From the NCBI RefSeq assembly GCF_039555335.1, contig NC_092637.1:42610990-42674989 (forward strand): 64,000 nucleotides of DNA, written 5' to 3'. How positions within the stretch are numbered: position 1 is the first letter of the stretch; the number at the start of each line of letters is the position of its first letter. The DNA is from Amphiura filiformis. Lineage: Eukaryota; Echinodermata; Ophiuroidea; Amphilepidida; Amphiuridae. Below the pieces are notes generated by a model. That model did not search any database, was not told the DNA's origin, and saw only the letters and a program-made list of their open reading frames with translations. Below, one piece after another: positions 1 to 11,037 of the stretch. The position numbers and the translations under genes were made by a program.

Positions 1-100
1 TGTATCCAAGCATGTGATTTCACAGCAGCGCTTGTGTCTAAAATCGGCAAGGTATAATATTTGACCCATCGATAAAACATAATGGGCACTTGAAACGCTA

Positions 101-684
101 GACCGACCAATTACATGCTATTGTTGTCAAGTGGATTTACCGCTACCCTCCGTGGAGCATGTCTATTGATCGTGGTCCCACTTGTAAATTAAGGTCTGTG
201 AGTCGATGTGCGACTCATTCCATTCACATTCAAACAATTAATTAAAATAATCATAAATGTTAATTTTAGTTGTTAAAATCAAATTTCTTGTTAAAAATTA
301 CCACACAAAAAGTCCAAATATGTTTGGCTCTTTAATATAGGCCTAAATATTCTCGGGAATATTATATTTTACATTGCACGAGCAGTGCAAATGACCGACC
401 AATTACATGCTATTGTTGTCAAGTGGATTTACCGCTACCCTCCGTGGAGCATGTCTATTGATCGTGGTCGCGCTTGTAATTAAGGTTTGTGGGTCGACAT
501 GTGACTCATTCCATTCACATACTGAACTAATTAATTAAAATAATCATAAATGTTAATTGTAGCTGTTAAAATCAAATTTCTTGTTAAAAATTACCACAAA
601 AAAGTCCAAATATGTTGGGCTATGTGATATAGGCCTATATATTCTCCCGGGAATATTATATTTTACATTGCCCGAGCAATACAA
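101..684. repeat. Two-copy tandem repeat, 292-bp period
   Basis: The block starting gaccgaccaattacatg at 101 recurs at 393 and stays similar to about 684. The copies differ by scattered substitutions and small indels. Both contain an AT-rich core and end near a short ggaatattatattttacattg stretch. No coding potential is visible. Confidence 0.85.
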
Positions 685-1673
685 TTTATAAATGGAAATT
701 TTCAACTCTATCTGCTGTGAGAATGTATGGGATTGTGTACTTATCTATTTCATTATTTTTATCACAAAAATACTTAATGAAAAAAGTAAACTATTAATTT
801 AAACACATGTGAAATTTCGCATTATATTCGCATTATATGAATTCCCGGATGAAGAGCTCGGTGTTAACATGGAGTCATATTACTGAGTAGGCCTGTGATT
901 GGTGATTTATAATGTAATTGTGTAACTTATTAATTATTTCAAGACAACATCAGTCGGTGTCTCTAGGATTAATTATAAAAATATAATTTTATTAAATTTT
1001 TCTCCAAAATATTATTGGTCCTTTGAGTTATTTTACAGCTAACATAAAATCAATTCCATTCAATTTCATTATTATAACTCAATAAAATTAAGGCAACCGA
1101 TTTCTAGCGCACAATTTATTTATTCATTATTTTTTTATTTACTGTTATCATTATTATTTTTATTTAATTTGGAAAAAATATATATACAATAATTATACCT
1201 ATAATATTGAGTTATTCACATAGACAGGAATTTAGGCCTGGAGCTCACACAAACAATATAACGTCATTTTGATCTATTCTATAAATAGTAGTACAAGATT
1301 GGTGGTGAACTTCCAGATAAATCAATATTGATTCTCAAATCACGCACTGAGTACAGCCTATTGTTGTTTTGTAAGTGGTACTCAAGTATTCTGATAAGTC
1401 GATACTTGATTTGAAAAGAGTGATAGCTCGATCAATTGACGTTTTAAAATCAAATCGGAAACTTGCTATCCGATGTTATGATATTACAGTTACAAAATTG
1501 TCTTCAAAATCCATGAGTGCAAGAGCTTCATATCGGCATTGACATCAGACTTTGTACTGCGAAAGCGGACAATCGTATCAGATTCGTTTACGTGTCTCCC
1601 CTTACAATGGTTTAGGAATACAGAGAATGGTAATCTTGTTTTCGGTACACTTTTCAATTTCTATTTCTAACAC
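685..1673. other. AT-rich non-coding stretch
   Basis: No frame, RNA gene or clear repeat is visible. A donor-like GTAATC follows cagagaatg near 1630, so an upstream exon of the following gene could end here with an intron of about 70 bp. That is only a possibility. Confidence 0.4.
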
Positions 1674-1700
1674 ATGTTCCATTTTCATTTTTTTTTCAGA

Positions 1701-3347
1701 ATGGAAACTCTAAATAAACAGTATGAAGTAATGAGTATGGAAGTTACTAAACAGTTGCAGAACCTCAACAAAAACTTATCAGCAGGAATCCACCATACAC
1801 CGGACTTACTAGTGGACTCACAAGATCAAATGGTGACCTCACAAGGTCAAATGATGACCTCACAAGGTCAAAAGATGACTTCGCAAGGTCAACTGATGAC
1901 TTCACAAGGTCAAATGATGACCTCACAAGGACATATGGCAACATCACAAGGTCAAATGATGACCTCACAAGGTCAAATGGTAACCTCACATGGTCAAAAG
2001 GTGAACTTGCAAGGTCATATACAACAGGGTCAATCCCTATCAGGAACAGATAAGCCATGTGAACTTCCTTTAGACAAAGTCAAAGAACATGACACCATCT
2101 CACAAACTTCCTCCATTATATCAAATGATTCCTCAGCAAGTCAAGGGAAGAAGAAAAAAAGAAAAAGGACTGCAAAAGTTACACCTGAAGGAAACCCAGA
2201 TGAGGAAAGTACTAAATGGGCAAATAAACAGCCTGGGGTTCCTATACCGACCTCTGTAACACCAGGTCCACTCCAGACTCGGTTATCTAACGTCCAAATT
2301 CATATGGCACCCAGTACTGCAACCATGTCTTCAAATAGTGAGAATTATAACATGCCCAGTCACCCTAGTAGTAAACCTAGTGATAATAATCAAGAAAACA
2401 TTTCTGATAGCAAACAGGGAAGATCGACAGATCGCATTGGTTCAGGGATAATGAACAGAAGTAGCATAACTGCTGAACAGCTTCTGTACATGAATGCCCT
2501 ATTAGACGATTCCTCTGCTGATAGCACTACTCCTGATTCTAAAACGCAAAATTTGACTAATGAAGCAAGCATAACTACAGACCACTTAACACATGAGTCA
2601 CCAAATGCCAGCAATAATGAAAACCCTCAAAAGGGGCAAGATTCTGTTGCATACGATCCTGCTAAGCCACCTACTGAAATGGGGACTACAAGACCACATA
2701 TTGGTAGTACCAATTCTGCTGACCCAAATCCGTTTAGTGTGGTCAACATCAGTCAAGTTGCTAGAGCTAGACAGAACAAGACTTCAAATCCTGCTTCTAA
2801 CACCAGCACTCCTGTGACTACAACTAGAACAGCTTGCCCATCACCAGATGTACTGCAGAGTGCATTTACTGCAGGAGCTCCAAATGTTGCATCTGGACAA
2901 CCTGTAGATGTCAAGCCATCTGGTGAATCAACCGAGACATCTTCGAAACATCAAGACAAACGCATGAGCTTCTCATACATGGATGAGGTCCAACAGTCGG
3001 GATCTACACCCAATGCCTTGTCAAGTATCCCAGATGACCCAGAAGGGGAAAAGGTTGCCAACGTGTCAGATAAAGCACCCAAATCTGATGAAAAAGTACC
3101 CAAATCAGATGAAAAAGCACCCAAATCTGGTGAAAAAGCACCCAAATTGGATGAAAGAGCACCCACATCTGATGAAAAAACACCCAATTCTGATGCAGAG
3201 TTCAAACATAACCATGATGACCCTGATCTTTGTGGGGCTATAGAAAAAGCACCCCATTCTTCTGATACAGCACTCAAGAAAAGACGTCCAAAGCGGTTGC
3301 CAATGACAGTGGATGAGTTTCTTAATAGTTCAATTGTTGAAATGTAG
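1701..3347 (+). CDS. Probable terminal exon of a low-complexity, repeat-containing protein of unknown function
   Basis: A 548-codon frame runs from ATG 1701 to TAG 3345-3347. It can be extended to an ATG at 1674, but the T-run and ttttttcag at 1691-1699 look like a splice acceptor. The exon therefore probably starts at 1700, and residues before METLNKQYE are unlikely to be protein. The N-terminal 40 residues are polar and mildly helical. Next come about nine 7-residue repeats of the type MMTSQGQ (about 1828-2007). A basic KKKKRKR cluster at about 2148-2168 is a candidate nuclear localisation signal. A long Ser/Thr/Asn/Pro-rich region follows, then a second 7-residue repeat, KAPKSDE (about 3070-3190). 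The C-terminus is basic (KKRRPKR) and ends in a short acidic/hydrophobic tail. No domain or family is recognised. Length and base composition suggest real coding sequence, probably an intrinsically disordered nuclear protein. A polyadenylation-like AATAAA lies at about 3444. Confidence 0.6.
   Translation: METLNKQYEVMSMEVTKQLQNLNKNLSAGIHHTPDLLVDSQDQMVTSQGQMMTSQGQKMTSQGQLMTSQGQMMTSQGHMATSQGQMMTSQGQMVTSHGQKVNLQGHIQQGQSLSGTDKPCELPLDKVKEHDTISQTSSIISNDSSASQGKKKKRKRTAKVTPEGNPDEESTKWANKQPGVPIPTSVTPGPLQTRLSNVQIHMAPSTATMSSNSENYNMPSHPSSKPSDNNQENISDSKQGRSTDRIGSGIMNRSSITAEQLLYMNALLDDSSADSTTPDSKTQNLTNEASITTDHLTHESPNASNNENPQKGQDSVAYDPAKPPTEMGTTRPHIGSTNSADPNPFSVVNISQVARARQNKTSNPASNTSTPVTTTRTACPSPDVLQSAFTAGAPNVASGQPVDVKPSGESTETSSKHQDKRMSFSYMDEVQQSGSTPNALSSIPDDPEGEKVANVSDKAPKSDEKVPKSDEKAPKSGEKAPKLDERAPTSDEKTPNSDAEFKHNHDDPDLCGAIEKAPHSSDTALKKRRPKRLPMTVDEFLNSSIVEM
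1828..2007 (+). repeat. 21-bp in-frame tandem repeat (MTSQGQ heptapeptides)
   Basis: About nine copies of a 21-base unit around cctcacaaggtcaaatgatg lie inside the first coding exon. The period is a multiple of three, so copy-number change keeps the frame. Variant codons between copies (aagatg, ctgatg, catatg) show that it is not recent slippage only. Confidence 0.85.
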
Positions 3348-3400
3348 GAGCCAAGGTGTGGTGGAAGCTGTCCCCCTTTGAAACAAAGCAGCAACACAGA

Positions 3401-4475
3401 CTTAGTGGCCCATACCTATTTACCAGTGCTCTTAGGCAATAGAAATAAATTTGTTTGATCTTCGGATCGATCGTCGATACTGCTTTGATACTTGTTATTA
3501 ATGAACTATCAACTAATTAATCATAATTCTCTCTCTGTCTCTGGGTCAGATGGCGCAGGATTGCGCTGCTGTGGTCTTCACAAGAGTACGCCATCTACTT
3601 CTATCAAAAGCCAAACGTGTTGCACCATACATTCTGTGTGATGAAACGTTCTTCACATCATTTGTCCAAGATGTTGATGGACCTCCCCTTCCACGATGGC
3701 CTTCCACAGCTCCCTGAAGAATCTGCTTCTCAACTCCACTTACAATGTGGCCAAAGTAGCGCAATTTCCTCTTAATCATAATTAACACTAAATTTATATT
3801 GATCAATATCACTACTGGCACAAATTATTATTTTATCACAATTAACAATAGTCAATTAATTGATTTCATAAATAATAAGGATCGAACAAGCATCGAAGGT
3901 CGATCGAAAAATCGAACTAATTTGTTTCTATTGCCTTCAAGGCAATAGAAATACTAGTAAATCGGTTTAATCTTTTGATCGACCATCGATGCTTGGTCAA
4001 TCCTTATTATTTATGAAATCAATTAATTGAATGTTATTATCAAATTAATCAGTAGCAAGTTTATCTCTGAATTGACAGGTGCTAATTGATGCAATAACAT
4101 TTATACATCTCTTAGCACTTGTCAAATTCAGAGATACAATACCCTTGTTACTGATTAATTAACCAGGCAGGTTTAGTTCACCCCAGAAGAATTTTTTATG
4201 AACATATGAATTTTTGCTTGTATTGTCATTGACCCATATAAATTTAGCATTAAGTCCAATTAATTAGTTGTTAGTTCATTAATAACAAGCATCGACAGTC
4301 GATCCAAAGATCGAACAAACTTGATTCTGGTCCCTTAGTGCCCATACCTATTTACAGTACATGTTCTTCCTCATCCATGCTGCAGCCACAATGGTTAAGC
4401 TCCCAATGTATGAGGGATTCCCTAGCCAAGCTGGAGAATGCTGCACACTGGTATTTAGGTATGGGCCCTTAAGCA
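3401..4475. mobile_element. Large fold-back element interrupted by a LINE fragment
   Basis: The left end (ggcccatacctatttaccag near 3408) pairs with the right end near 4450-4470. Inner arms around 3450-3525 pair with about 4262-4325 through cttgttattaatgaact and neighbouring sequence. A second palindrome at about 3850-4035 lies inside. The LINE-like fragment on the other strand sits between the arms. The left arm overlaps the probable 3' UTR of the gene ending at 3347. Confidence 0.65.
3546..3821 (-). mobile_element. Non-LTR retrotransposon 3' fragment
   Basis: The minus-strand frame reads KRKLRYFGHIVSG, then a Gly/Arg-rich GHRGRGGPSTSWTNDV, then MYGATRLAFDRSRWRTLVK. This series is the characteristic C-terminal tail of many invertebrate LINE ORF2 proteins, after the reverse transcriptase. 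Only this tail is present, so it is a dead 5'-truncated piece. The clade cannot be settled from the tail. Confidence 0.75.
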
Positions 4476-4680
4476 CTCAAGGCACTAATTACATTGAGTA
4501 TGGTACCTTTGCTTAAATGAGACTCCTTTCAGAGCACATAAAATTTAGGTGAAATTGTAAATTAAAACATTAAAATCACCCAGGCATTTAAAGATACAAT
4601 CACTATGACATTTGTTCAAAAGTGCATGTATTTATTATCTTTATCTTCAACAACATGTTACACACACTAGCATCGTTAAG

Positions 4681-4800
4681 CAGAAAAACCTCATTTTCTG
4701 TGTGACCCCTGAACATGTATCACACAAAACTGCCAACAGGTTACATATAGGAGGTTTTGCTTTAAACATGTTCAGGGGCCGATAACACAGGTTTTTCCTG
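4681..4800. mobile_element. Short inverted-repeat (MITE-like) element, copy 1
   Basis: The arms pair around cccctgaacatgt (about 4707) and acatgttcagggg (about 4766). A related copy lies at 11066-11180 with the same core and spacer, so this is a dispersed family. Confidence 0.75.
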
Positions 4801-4984
4801 CCTAGCAACTTACATGGAAAGTTTCCCATTTTATATAGGTGTTTAATACAAAACATTGGTCTGCTAACCTGCTTCAGTGATATTTTTCTGCATTTTCTGC
4901 AGACTACATACGTTTTATAAACACAAGTTTCATACATGTAGACAAACATTTTCAGTTTACACCCGACTCAACAATTTCTGTTGA

Positions 4985-5053
4985 TTTGGACATTGAATTT
5001 AAATATTGAATTTGGACATTGAATTTAAATATTGAATTTGGACATTGAATTTC
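4985..5053. repeat. 26-bp tandem repeat
   Basis: The unit ttggacattgaatttaaata plus ttgaat is repeated about 2.6 times in AT-rich non-coding sequence. Confidence 0.8.
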
Positions 5054-6279
5054 CAAGTTACTAGTAGTTACATTGCACTGAAAAATACAAATTGGGCAAT
5101 ATTCTTTTGCACCCAAACATAAAGGTACATGTAGTGCTAGTTTCTGGTGGTATTACTATTAAATATTTAAAAAAATTTAGATTTTATTTGCTCCCTACTA
5201 TAGTTTGATCAGCTTGTAATCGACAGGCCTTGTAACATCGCAGATTAATATCAAATATTTTATTTGAAGAATTGTCTTGCGTTATCTCACAAGAAGCATC
5301 ACAAATATGACCATCCACTTCAAATAGCCAAGAAGTCAGAAAATGTGATTTTGAGCTACAGTGCAAAATAATCAAAAATTTTATATTTTGTGAAAAAATT
5401 TATTTGAAATATTTCATACTTCTCTTAATATACAGCTGGAAAGTTACACAGCTCTACAAAAACTAAAATAATTAAAATTGATATTTAATGCAGCTGGTTT
5501 CATCAGAAATAATATAATTTTAATTTTAATAAGTGCAGTTTTCTCACTGTTGCGTTCTGTTTCAGGGCAATATTGAAGAAATGTAACTTCATTTCAGGAT
5601 ATCATACAAAATTGGTTGAAGTGTCATTTTGAAGCTTCAGGTATGATCTTTCCAAATCTGTAAAAATCGCAAATTTATGAATGGCAGACTTCCAAGCTCA
5701 TTTGTGGTGGACGGTTACACATTGTTAATTAAAGTCCTATAATGAAAGATGGAGAAAAAAAGACTAAACAGTGTCTGACGTCAGGGCAAAGGCGCGCTGT
5801 GATTGGTTGCCGGCTTGCACAGTATGGCATTATCTGTTCAGTTGTTAGAATTTCAGACGCAAACTAGTCTTTTTTTTCAGTATATTGTCTAATTTATGCA
5901 ATATGTAGGCTAGACACATTAACTATTATCACTCTTTATGTGGGTCTACTTTCCGGCATAGTGGTAAAAGCCTACAATGTAACTCTCGATTACGAGCAGA
6001 TCAAAGTGTATAATTATATTTTTGTACCCTATATCTATGTTACTATAAAATGTTAAATGATTTATAAATACGATAAATATAAACTTTTTTTTACTTTGTG
6101 TATTGTGGATAAATCATGCATTTTTAATTTCCAAGTGAAATAAAAGATTTTGATACAGATGAAGTAATGAGATAATTAATATCATTTAGTTTAATTCATT
6201 TCATGTTGTACCTTTCAAGCCATAATACAAATTCATGCTGCAATGGAAAACCTGATAATAAAATAAATGTTGGTATTTA
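5054..6279. other. AT-rich non-coding interval
   Basis: No supported gene is visible. The piece near 5770-5810 (gacgtcagggcaaaggcgcg) is more GC-rich than its surroundings, but it has no recognisable promoter architecture. Confidence 0.4.
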
Positions 6280-6577
6280 CATGTATACAGCGCCTTTCAC
6301 ATGTGTACAAAAGCGCATTATATTTATTCCGCTTTCATTAGATATATAGAATACATGTATGTCAGCTGCCATACACTGCCCAAGGCATGCGCATACCTTT
6401 GGGCGGCGCTCAATGGACAATATTCATAACAGCACCCCCATTTCTCCCCTGGGTAGAGAGATGCAAGTAAGGTAAAGCGCCTTGCCCAAGAGCACAACAC
6501 GATGGCACAGCTGGGGCTCGAACTCGCAATCCACCGATTACAAGGCAGAGCCCGTACACTGCACCAACGTGCCCCAA
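6280..6577 (-). mobile_element. tRNA-derived SINE
   Basis: Read on the minus strand, the element begins near 6577 with a tRNA-like head. It has an A-box-like tggtgcagtgtacgggc and a B-box-like gagttcgagcccc about 50 bases later. A body containing ttgtgctcttgggcaaggcg follows, and the tail reads gaaaggcgctgtatacatg. Head, body and tail order fits a Pol III SINE with a LINE-related tail. The head is not a functional tRNA. Confidence 0.75.
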
Positions 6578-6896
6578 ATAAACCATTTTGTTAAAGAATT
6601 TATAACAGAATTAATTTTAAAATGTAATAGAATGGTATAACGGTCTGTTCATACTATGCCACAACTGCTTTGCCGAGTGGTGCATTGCCGCACTGCATGT
6701 ACTGCAAAATACTGCATTGTGGTTCGCAATAAAGTTAAATACATTTTAACTTGGAAATGCGACCAGTTGCGTACAGTTGCTGCAAAAAGTAATCAATATA
6801 TTGACAAGGCACCGCATAGCAATTTTAGCGTAGTACATGTATGAACGGATCTTAAAAGTAGTTCAGCTGCAAAACCATATATCCATGGTATCCATT

Positions 6897-7183
6897 TGTG
6901 ACACGATCTGGTCCATGGAGGCCAAAAGAGGCATTTTTGAAAATTGAGTTGCTATTAGGCTATCACATACTGAAAACATCAAAGATCTAGCATACAATCC
7001 CATATATAGTTATGAAGTTTTGTGATGTCTATTTTCTAATGTTATATTATTGTGTTTATGAAAGTTTTGTGATATCTATTTTCTAATGTTATATTATTGT
7101 GTTTTTATTCCATTTTTTTTTTTTGCTTTTATCTCTATTTCAAATTTGCTGCCTTTGGCCTCCATGGACCATATTACGTCATA
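6897..7183. mobile_element. MITE family B, copy 1
   Basis: Terminal inverted repeats are gatctggtccatggaggcca (about 6905) and tggcctccatggacc (about 7156). The interior carries a 48-bp direct duplication (about 7016-7105). Other copies are at 14249-14503 and about 59140-59313. It directly abuts MITE family A. Confidence 0.85.
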
Positions 7184-7185
7184 TT

Positions 7186-7462
7186 GGGCTATTCCATTTA
7201 AAATCCACACTACCCCTGTGGAAAATTTAGCTAAAGTCTGCCACAGAGGGAGTATCAATTTTGAATAGAATAGACAATTGGGTAACTTCCATTTGAAATA
7301 CTCACTCCAGTTGTGGAAGATATAGTAAAGCCATAATACAGGGGGAGTATGGGTTTCAAAATGACTAACTCTGACCATTACATTTGAAAAACATACTCCC
7401 CCTGTTGAAGATATTTCCAAAATCTTCCACAGGGGTAGTGTGGATTTCAACTGGAATAGCCC
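7186..7462. mobile_element. MITE family A, copy 1
   Basis: The ends are gggctattcca and tggaatagccc. The inverted arms extend through ccacactacccctgtgg, and internal short copies of the ggaagat motif are spaced along the element. Possible 3-bp ATT flanks suggest a target duplication. A second full copy is at 12797-13064. Confidence 0.85.
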
Positions 7463-9240
7463 ATTGATATATTGGCAATTATAACTGGTCAAATATTAGA
7501 TATGCAATACAAAAATATACATGCTACTTTGATTCAAAAAATTGGGATATGTAATTTGGAAATGCATTATAATCATAGGGTTGTCAACTGTACAGTCCCA
7601 CATCCGGACACTTTCTCACGTCAAGGTAGTAAAATCTCACACCAAGGTTAAAAATGTCCTGGGTAAATGTCACGCCAAGGTTGTAAAATCGCACAAAATG
7701 TTACACATCTTCAAATTAAATAGTTTTTCTCAGAAAAGCAAAATGATTTCTATGGTCTGGGTCTAGCAAACATTTTTCCTTGGTCCAACAAACCTCAGGA
7801 TGGACTAGCAGTCATTTCCCACATTTTTGGCATCCTTTAGATGGTATTATCAAAGGAGTATTGTCTCAGGAGCAACTAAAGTGTATACAAGACTATAATT
7901 TAAATTTATTACAAATTTCAGTTCAAAATATATTCATATTCATCAGCTGTATTACATGTATACATGTATCTAAATCTAAATCTAAATATTAAACATCAAT
8001 AGTTTATCAGGTTTCATCAAATACATTGTTCGAATCAGGTACTTAAATGCATGTTCATATCAAGGCTGGGATTTTTTTTGGTATGTGTCTTTGTACCATA
8101 TGTAATTTACATACTGGTACCCTGGGTACCAGCAGGGGTGTAGCCAGGGGGAGTTGGGGGAAAACTTCCCCCACCCACATTAAGTGTCTAAAATGACTAA
8201 AAATGGGACAAAAATAGATACTACCAGTATCACCAAGGATTTTAAAGTAATGGTCTTTATTTAAGGTTTGATCTTTATTTATGATTTAGGTTATCCCAGG
8301 AATTGAATTCGGGCCTCTTGTAATTGGATTTTAGTGACCAAGTTTATCAACTCATTGGTGCCACCACTGAACTTTTCATGCAAACAGTCTAGAGGACTAC
8401 ATGTAGGCTTGTAAACATTAACATACATGTGTAATGGCCATCAGGTAACCCTAAAGAAATTCAATCCTGGGTGCCTTAGGGACTGGCAGGTACCCAAGAG
8501 CCCCCCCCCCCCCAAAGAAAAATATCCCATCTTAGTTTGATACATACACATTATCTAATAGACCACATGATTGCTTGAGAGTCAGACATTACTTAAGTGT
8601 GACAATCGCTGTACGGAAAAAATACTCAGGAAAATGTTATATCTTATGTCCTGCTATTATTGATGAATATAATCACTGAACATAAGGGAATGTATTGTAA
8701 TGAGGTTCACAATAGAATTGAGGGCATGATTAATAGGTCGAATATGGTATTCTACACACAAAATATCAACACTGATTTCCCCCAACCTATACACCAATCC
8801 GACTTCGTCATTACTGCGGTGTCCCCGATGTAAAACTGCGGTGTCCCGAGGTCGGGGTTCCACCCATTATTGTGTGCTACACAGAATTGTACCCGGGAAT
8901 TGTACACAACAGTGATATTCAATACACGATCATGAGTATTGAATTACGAATTAAATCTCCCGCTCTGGTACATCAGTGTTACCGACAATAGAGGGCCAAA
9001 TACAGTAAACGCTTCTCGGATTGGTGTATAGTCCATTTGGCTTTCTCAAGACAGTCAGTAGCGTATGTGTCTGATACATGTGCGATCAAAGGCCGTGTAT
9101 CTGAATAGTGCAACTTCACGCCTGTGTCACACACAGACGCTACTGTTTCGAAAAACCAAATAAGTATTGATTGGTCTCATGTATAAAAAGAATGAGTCCC
9201 TCCAAGGATTATAGTATATGATTATATATATCGGACAGTA
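7463..9240. other. Non-coding interval with short repeats
   Basis: It contains short repeated tcacgccaaggttgtaaaat phrases (7610-7690), a C-run at about 8502 and a short inverted motif (ccaatccgac at 8793, cggattggtgtatag at 9016). No gene is supported. Confidence 0.4.
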
Positions 9241-9410
9241 CAGAGTGTTTAAAAAAGGATGAAGTACTTAAATGCCTGGTTTAACACCAAATACTTTACT
9301 TGGACAATTTTCTTGGTTATACATGTGTCTACATATGTATCTTTTTCATTACATTCATTGATTACCTTTTCCAACACTACGGTAGACCTGAGAAAGATAA
9401 CAATTTGCCG

Positions 9411-9645
9411 TAGAAGTGATGATGTAACAGGATTAACTACATGTACCATAGCAATAGTAGCATTTTTGAATATATCACCCTGCCTGCACTTCTAGCAGGT
9501 TGTACTCACCACCTGTTCATGTCTGCAATCAATGTAGAGGTACCACATGAACGTACTAGAGAACTACATTGTATAGTCCGATATATTCAAAAATTGTTTT
9601 AGCGTATTGCTATGGTAGTTAATCCTGTTACATCATCACTTCTAC
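9411..9645. mobile_element. Hairpin (fold-back) element
   Basis: The left arm 9411-9476 and right arm 9577-9645 are inverted copies of about 65 bases, sharing agaagtgatgatgtaacagg and ccatagcaata. The loop is about 100 bases. No frame is present. Confidence 0.8.
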
Positions 9646-10304
9646 AGCCAATACACTACAGAAATGGATGACTATAATCGGAGTCAGACTAGTTGGTGTC
9701 ACCTGCAATCAAACTCAGAAATGGTTTGTTTACGATTTGTTATAATGATTAAATTCTGATCACAGTCACAGTGTGCCCTGTGGTTAGCTTTTCACTTTCA
9801 AACCAACTCAAAGGTTAGGTCTTGGTAACAGGAAACTGTTTTTCCTGAAGACTCCTTGTCAACAATCCAAAACAAAGTTGCTCTTTGCCTTGTAAAAGTT
9901 AAGTACGGTACCAACCTTACATGTATTTGCCATTTTCTGTGATTCCTTTTCTCCGATGAAGGCACCAGATGAATCAACCTTCCTTAAACACATTACTAAC
10001 CAATCATAGGTTGTGGGGAGTTGATCATCAGACCCAAAATAGTTTCTTTAACTCTGACTTTTACTTTAAAACTATGAGTGACAGGGACTGCCTTTTGAGA
10101 AGAGCAAGAGCTAGTATCACTCTCCTACTGCTCTCCTTAAATCTGATATAGGAGAGTGATTTTTAGATCTTGTTAGTGAACCATTCTCTCCTTACATATT
10201 GTAAATGCTCCAAACAACTCTCCTTATATGGCTCCAGAAGAGCCATTTAATGCTCTCCTGCTAATATAAAATGGCAATACTACATGTATATAGTGAGCCC
10301 AATT

Positions 10305-11037
10305 TCAATCTGTACATTTGTCCACTGTTGGCCATACCTGCTTAGGTCCATGCCAATCCTCTAACCCGTATAAAAGTCCTTGCTGCCTCTCTCTCTTATA
10401 TCCTAAACAATGCGACACATACCTCACCCCATCAACGACACGATCACGATTCCGATGCTGATGTCCGAATACATGTACACTGCACTTCATCAGGCGAATG
10501 TGGCTCTCTATAACTAGGCTTCCCGCGTATCTTGTGAAGTTAAACCCGGCCATCGAACCTTGTCTTTGGGGCATTTCTTCCGGTAATCCAAGCCGGTGTC
10601 TTTCCGCCACGGTCTGTTTGATATCATCCTCATCTGCTGCAATCAGATCTTTTCGCGGAAGAAAATGCGTAAACGACACAACTGGGGCATCGTATTCTTT
10701 CACTCTATCTTCATTTAAGTGCATAAAATATTTAGACGGTGAGAAGTGTGGCGCTTCAGACCATACGCACATGTGATTATCCATCCACACAGATTTAGTT
10801 AAATGTCGCGTCTTCCGTCGGCGATGATACGTAAAGGGAGTTCTCCGGTCGTCATCCGGTGTAGAATACCAGGAAAAGAGCGGCACTATCCAGACGTAGT
10901 TGCCAGGATTTACCAGAGCGATTTTCTTAGGGTCTGTGTGAACACCAATCTCGCACATAGAGCAAGGATTTGATGGAATTTGTCAACGGAGGTACGAGGT
11001 TGTTTTTGTTTATCCCGGATCCACAACTCATGGTTTC
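10305..11037 (-). CDS. Metallophosphoesterase exon 2 (terminal exon)
   Basis: It starts GA-AAC-CAT-GAG after the ttacag acceptor and ends QVWPTVDKCTD then stop at 10305-10307. It carries the WYSTPDDD acidic loop, SFTHFLPR, FGHQHRNRD and the late YVSHCLGYKRER strand. The single-base frame break near 10958 is the only disruption; the 217 codons downstream are intact. Confidence 0.78.

Noticed and set aside
6500-6577. A functional tRNA gene on the minus strand
   Set aside because: A- and B-box-like sequences are present, but the acceptor and anticodon stems do not pair well and the piece continues into a SINE body.
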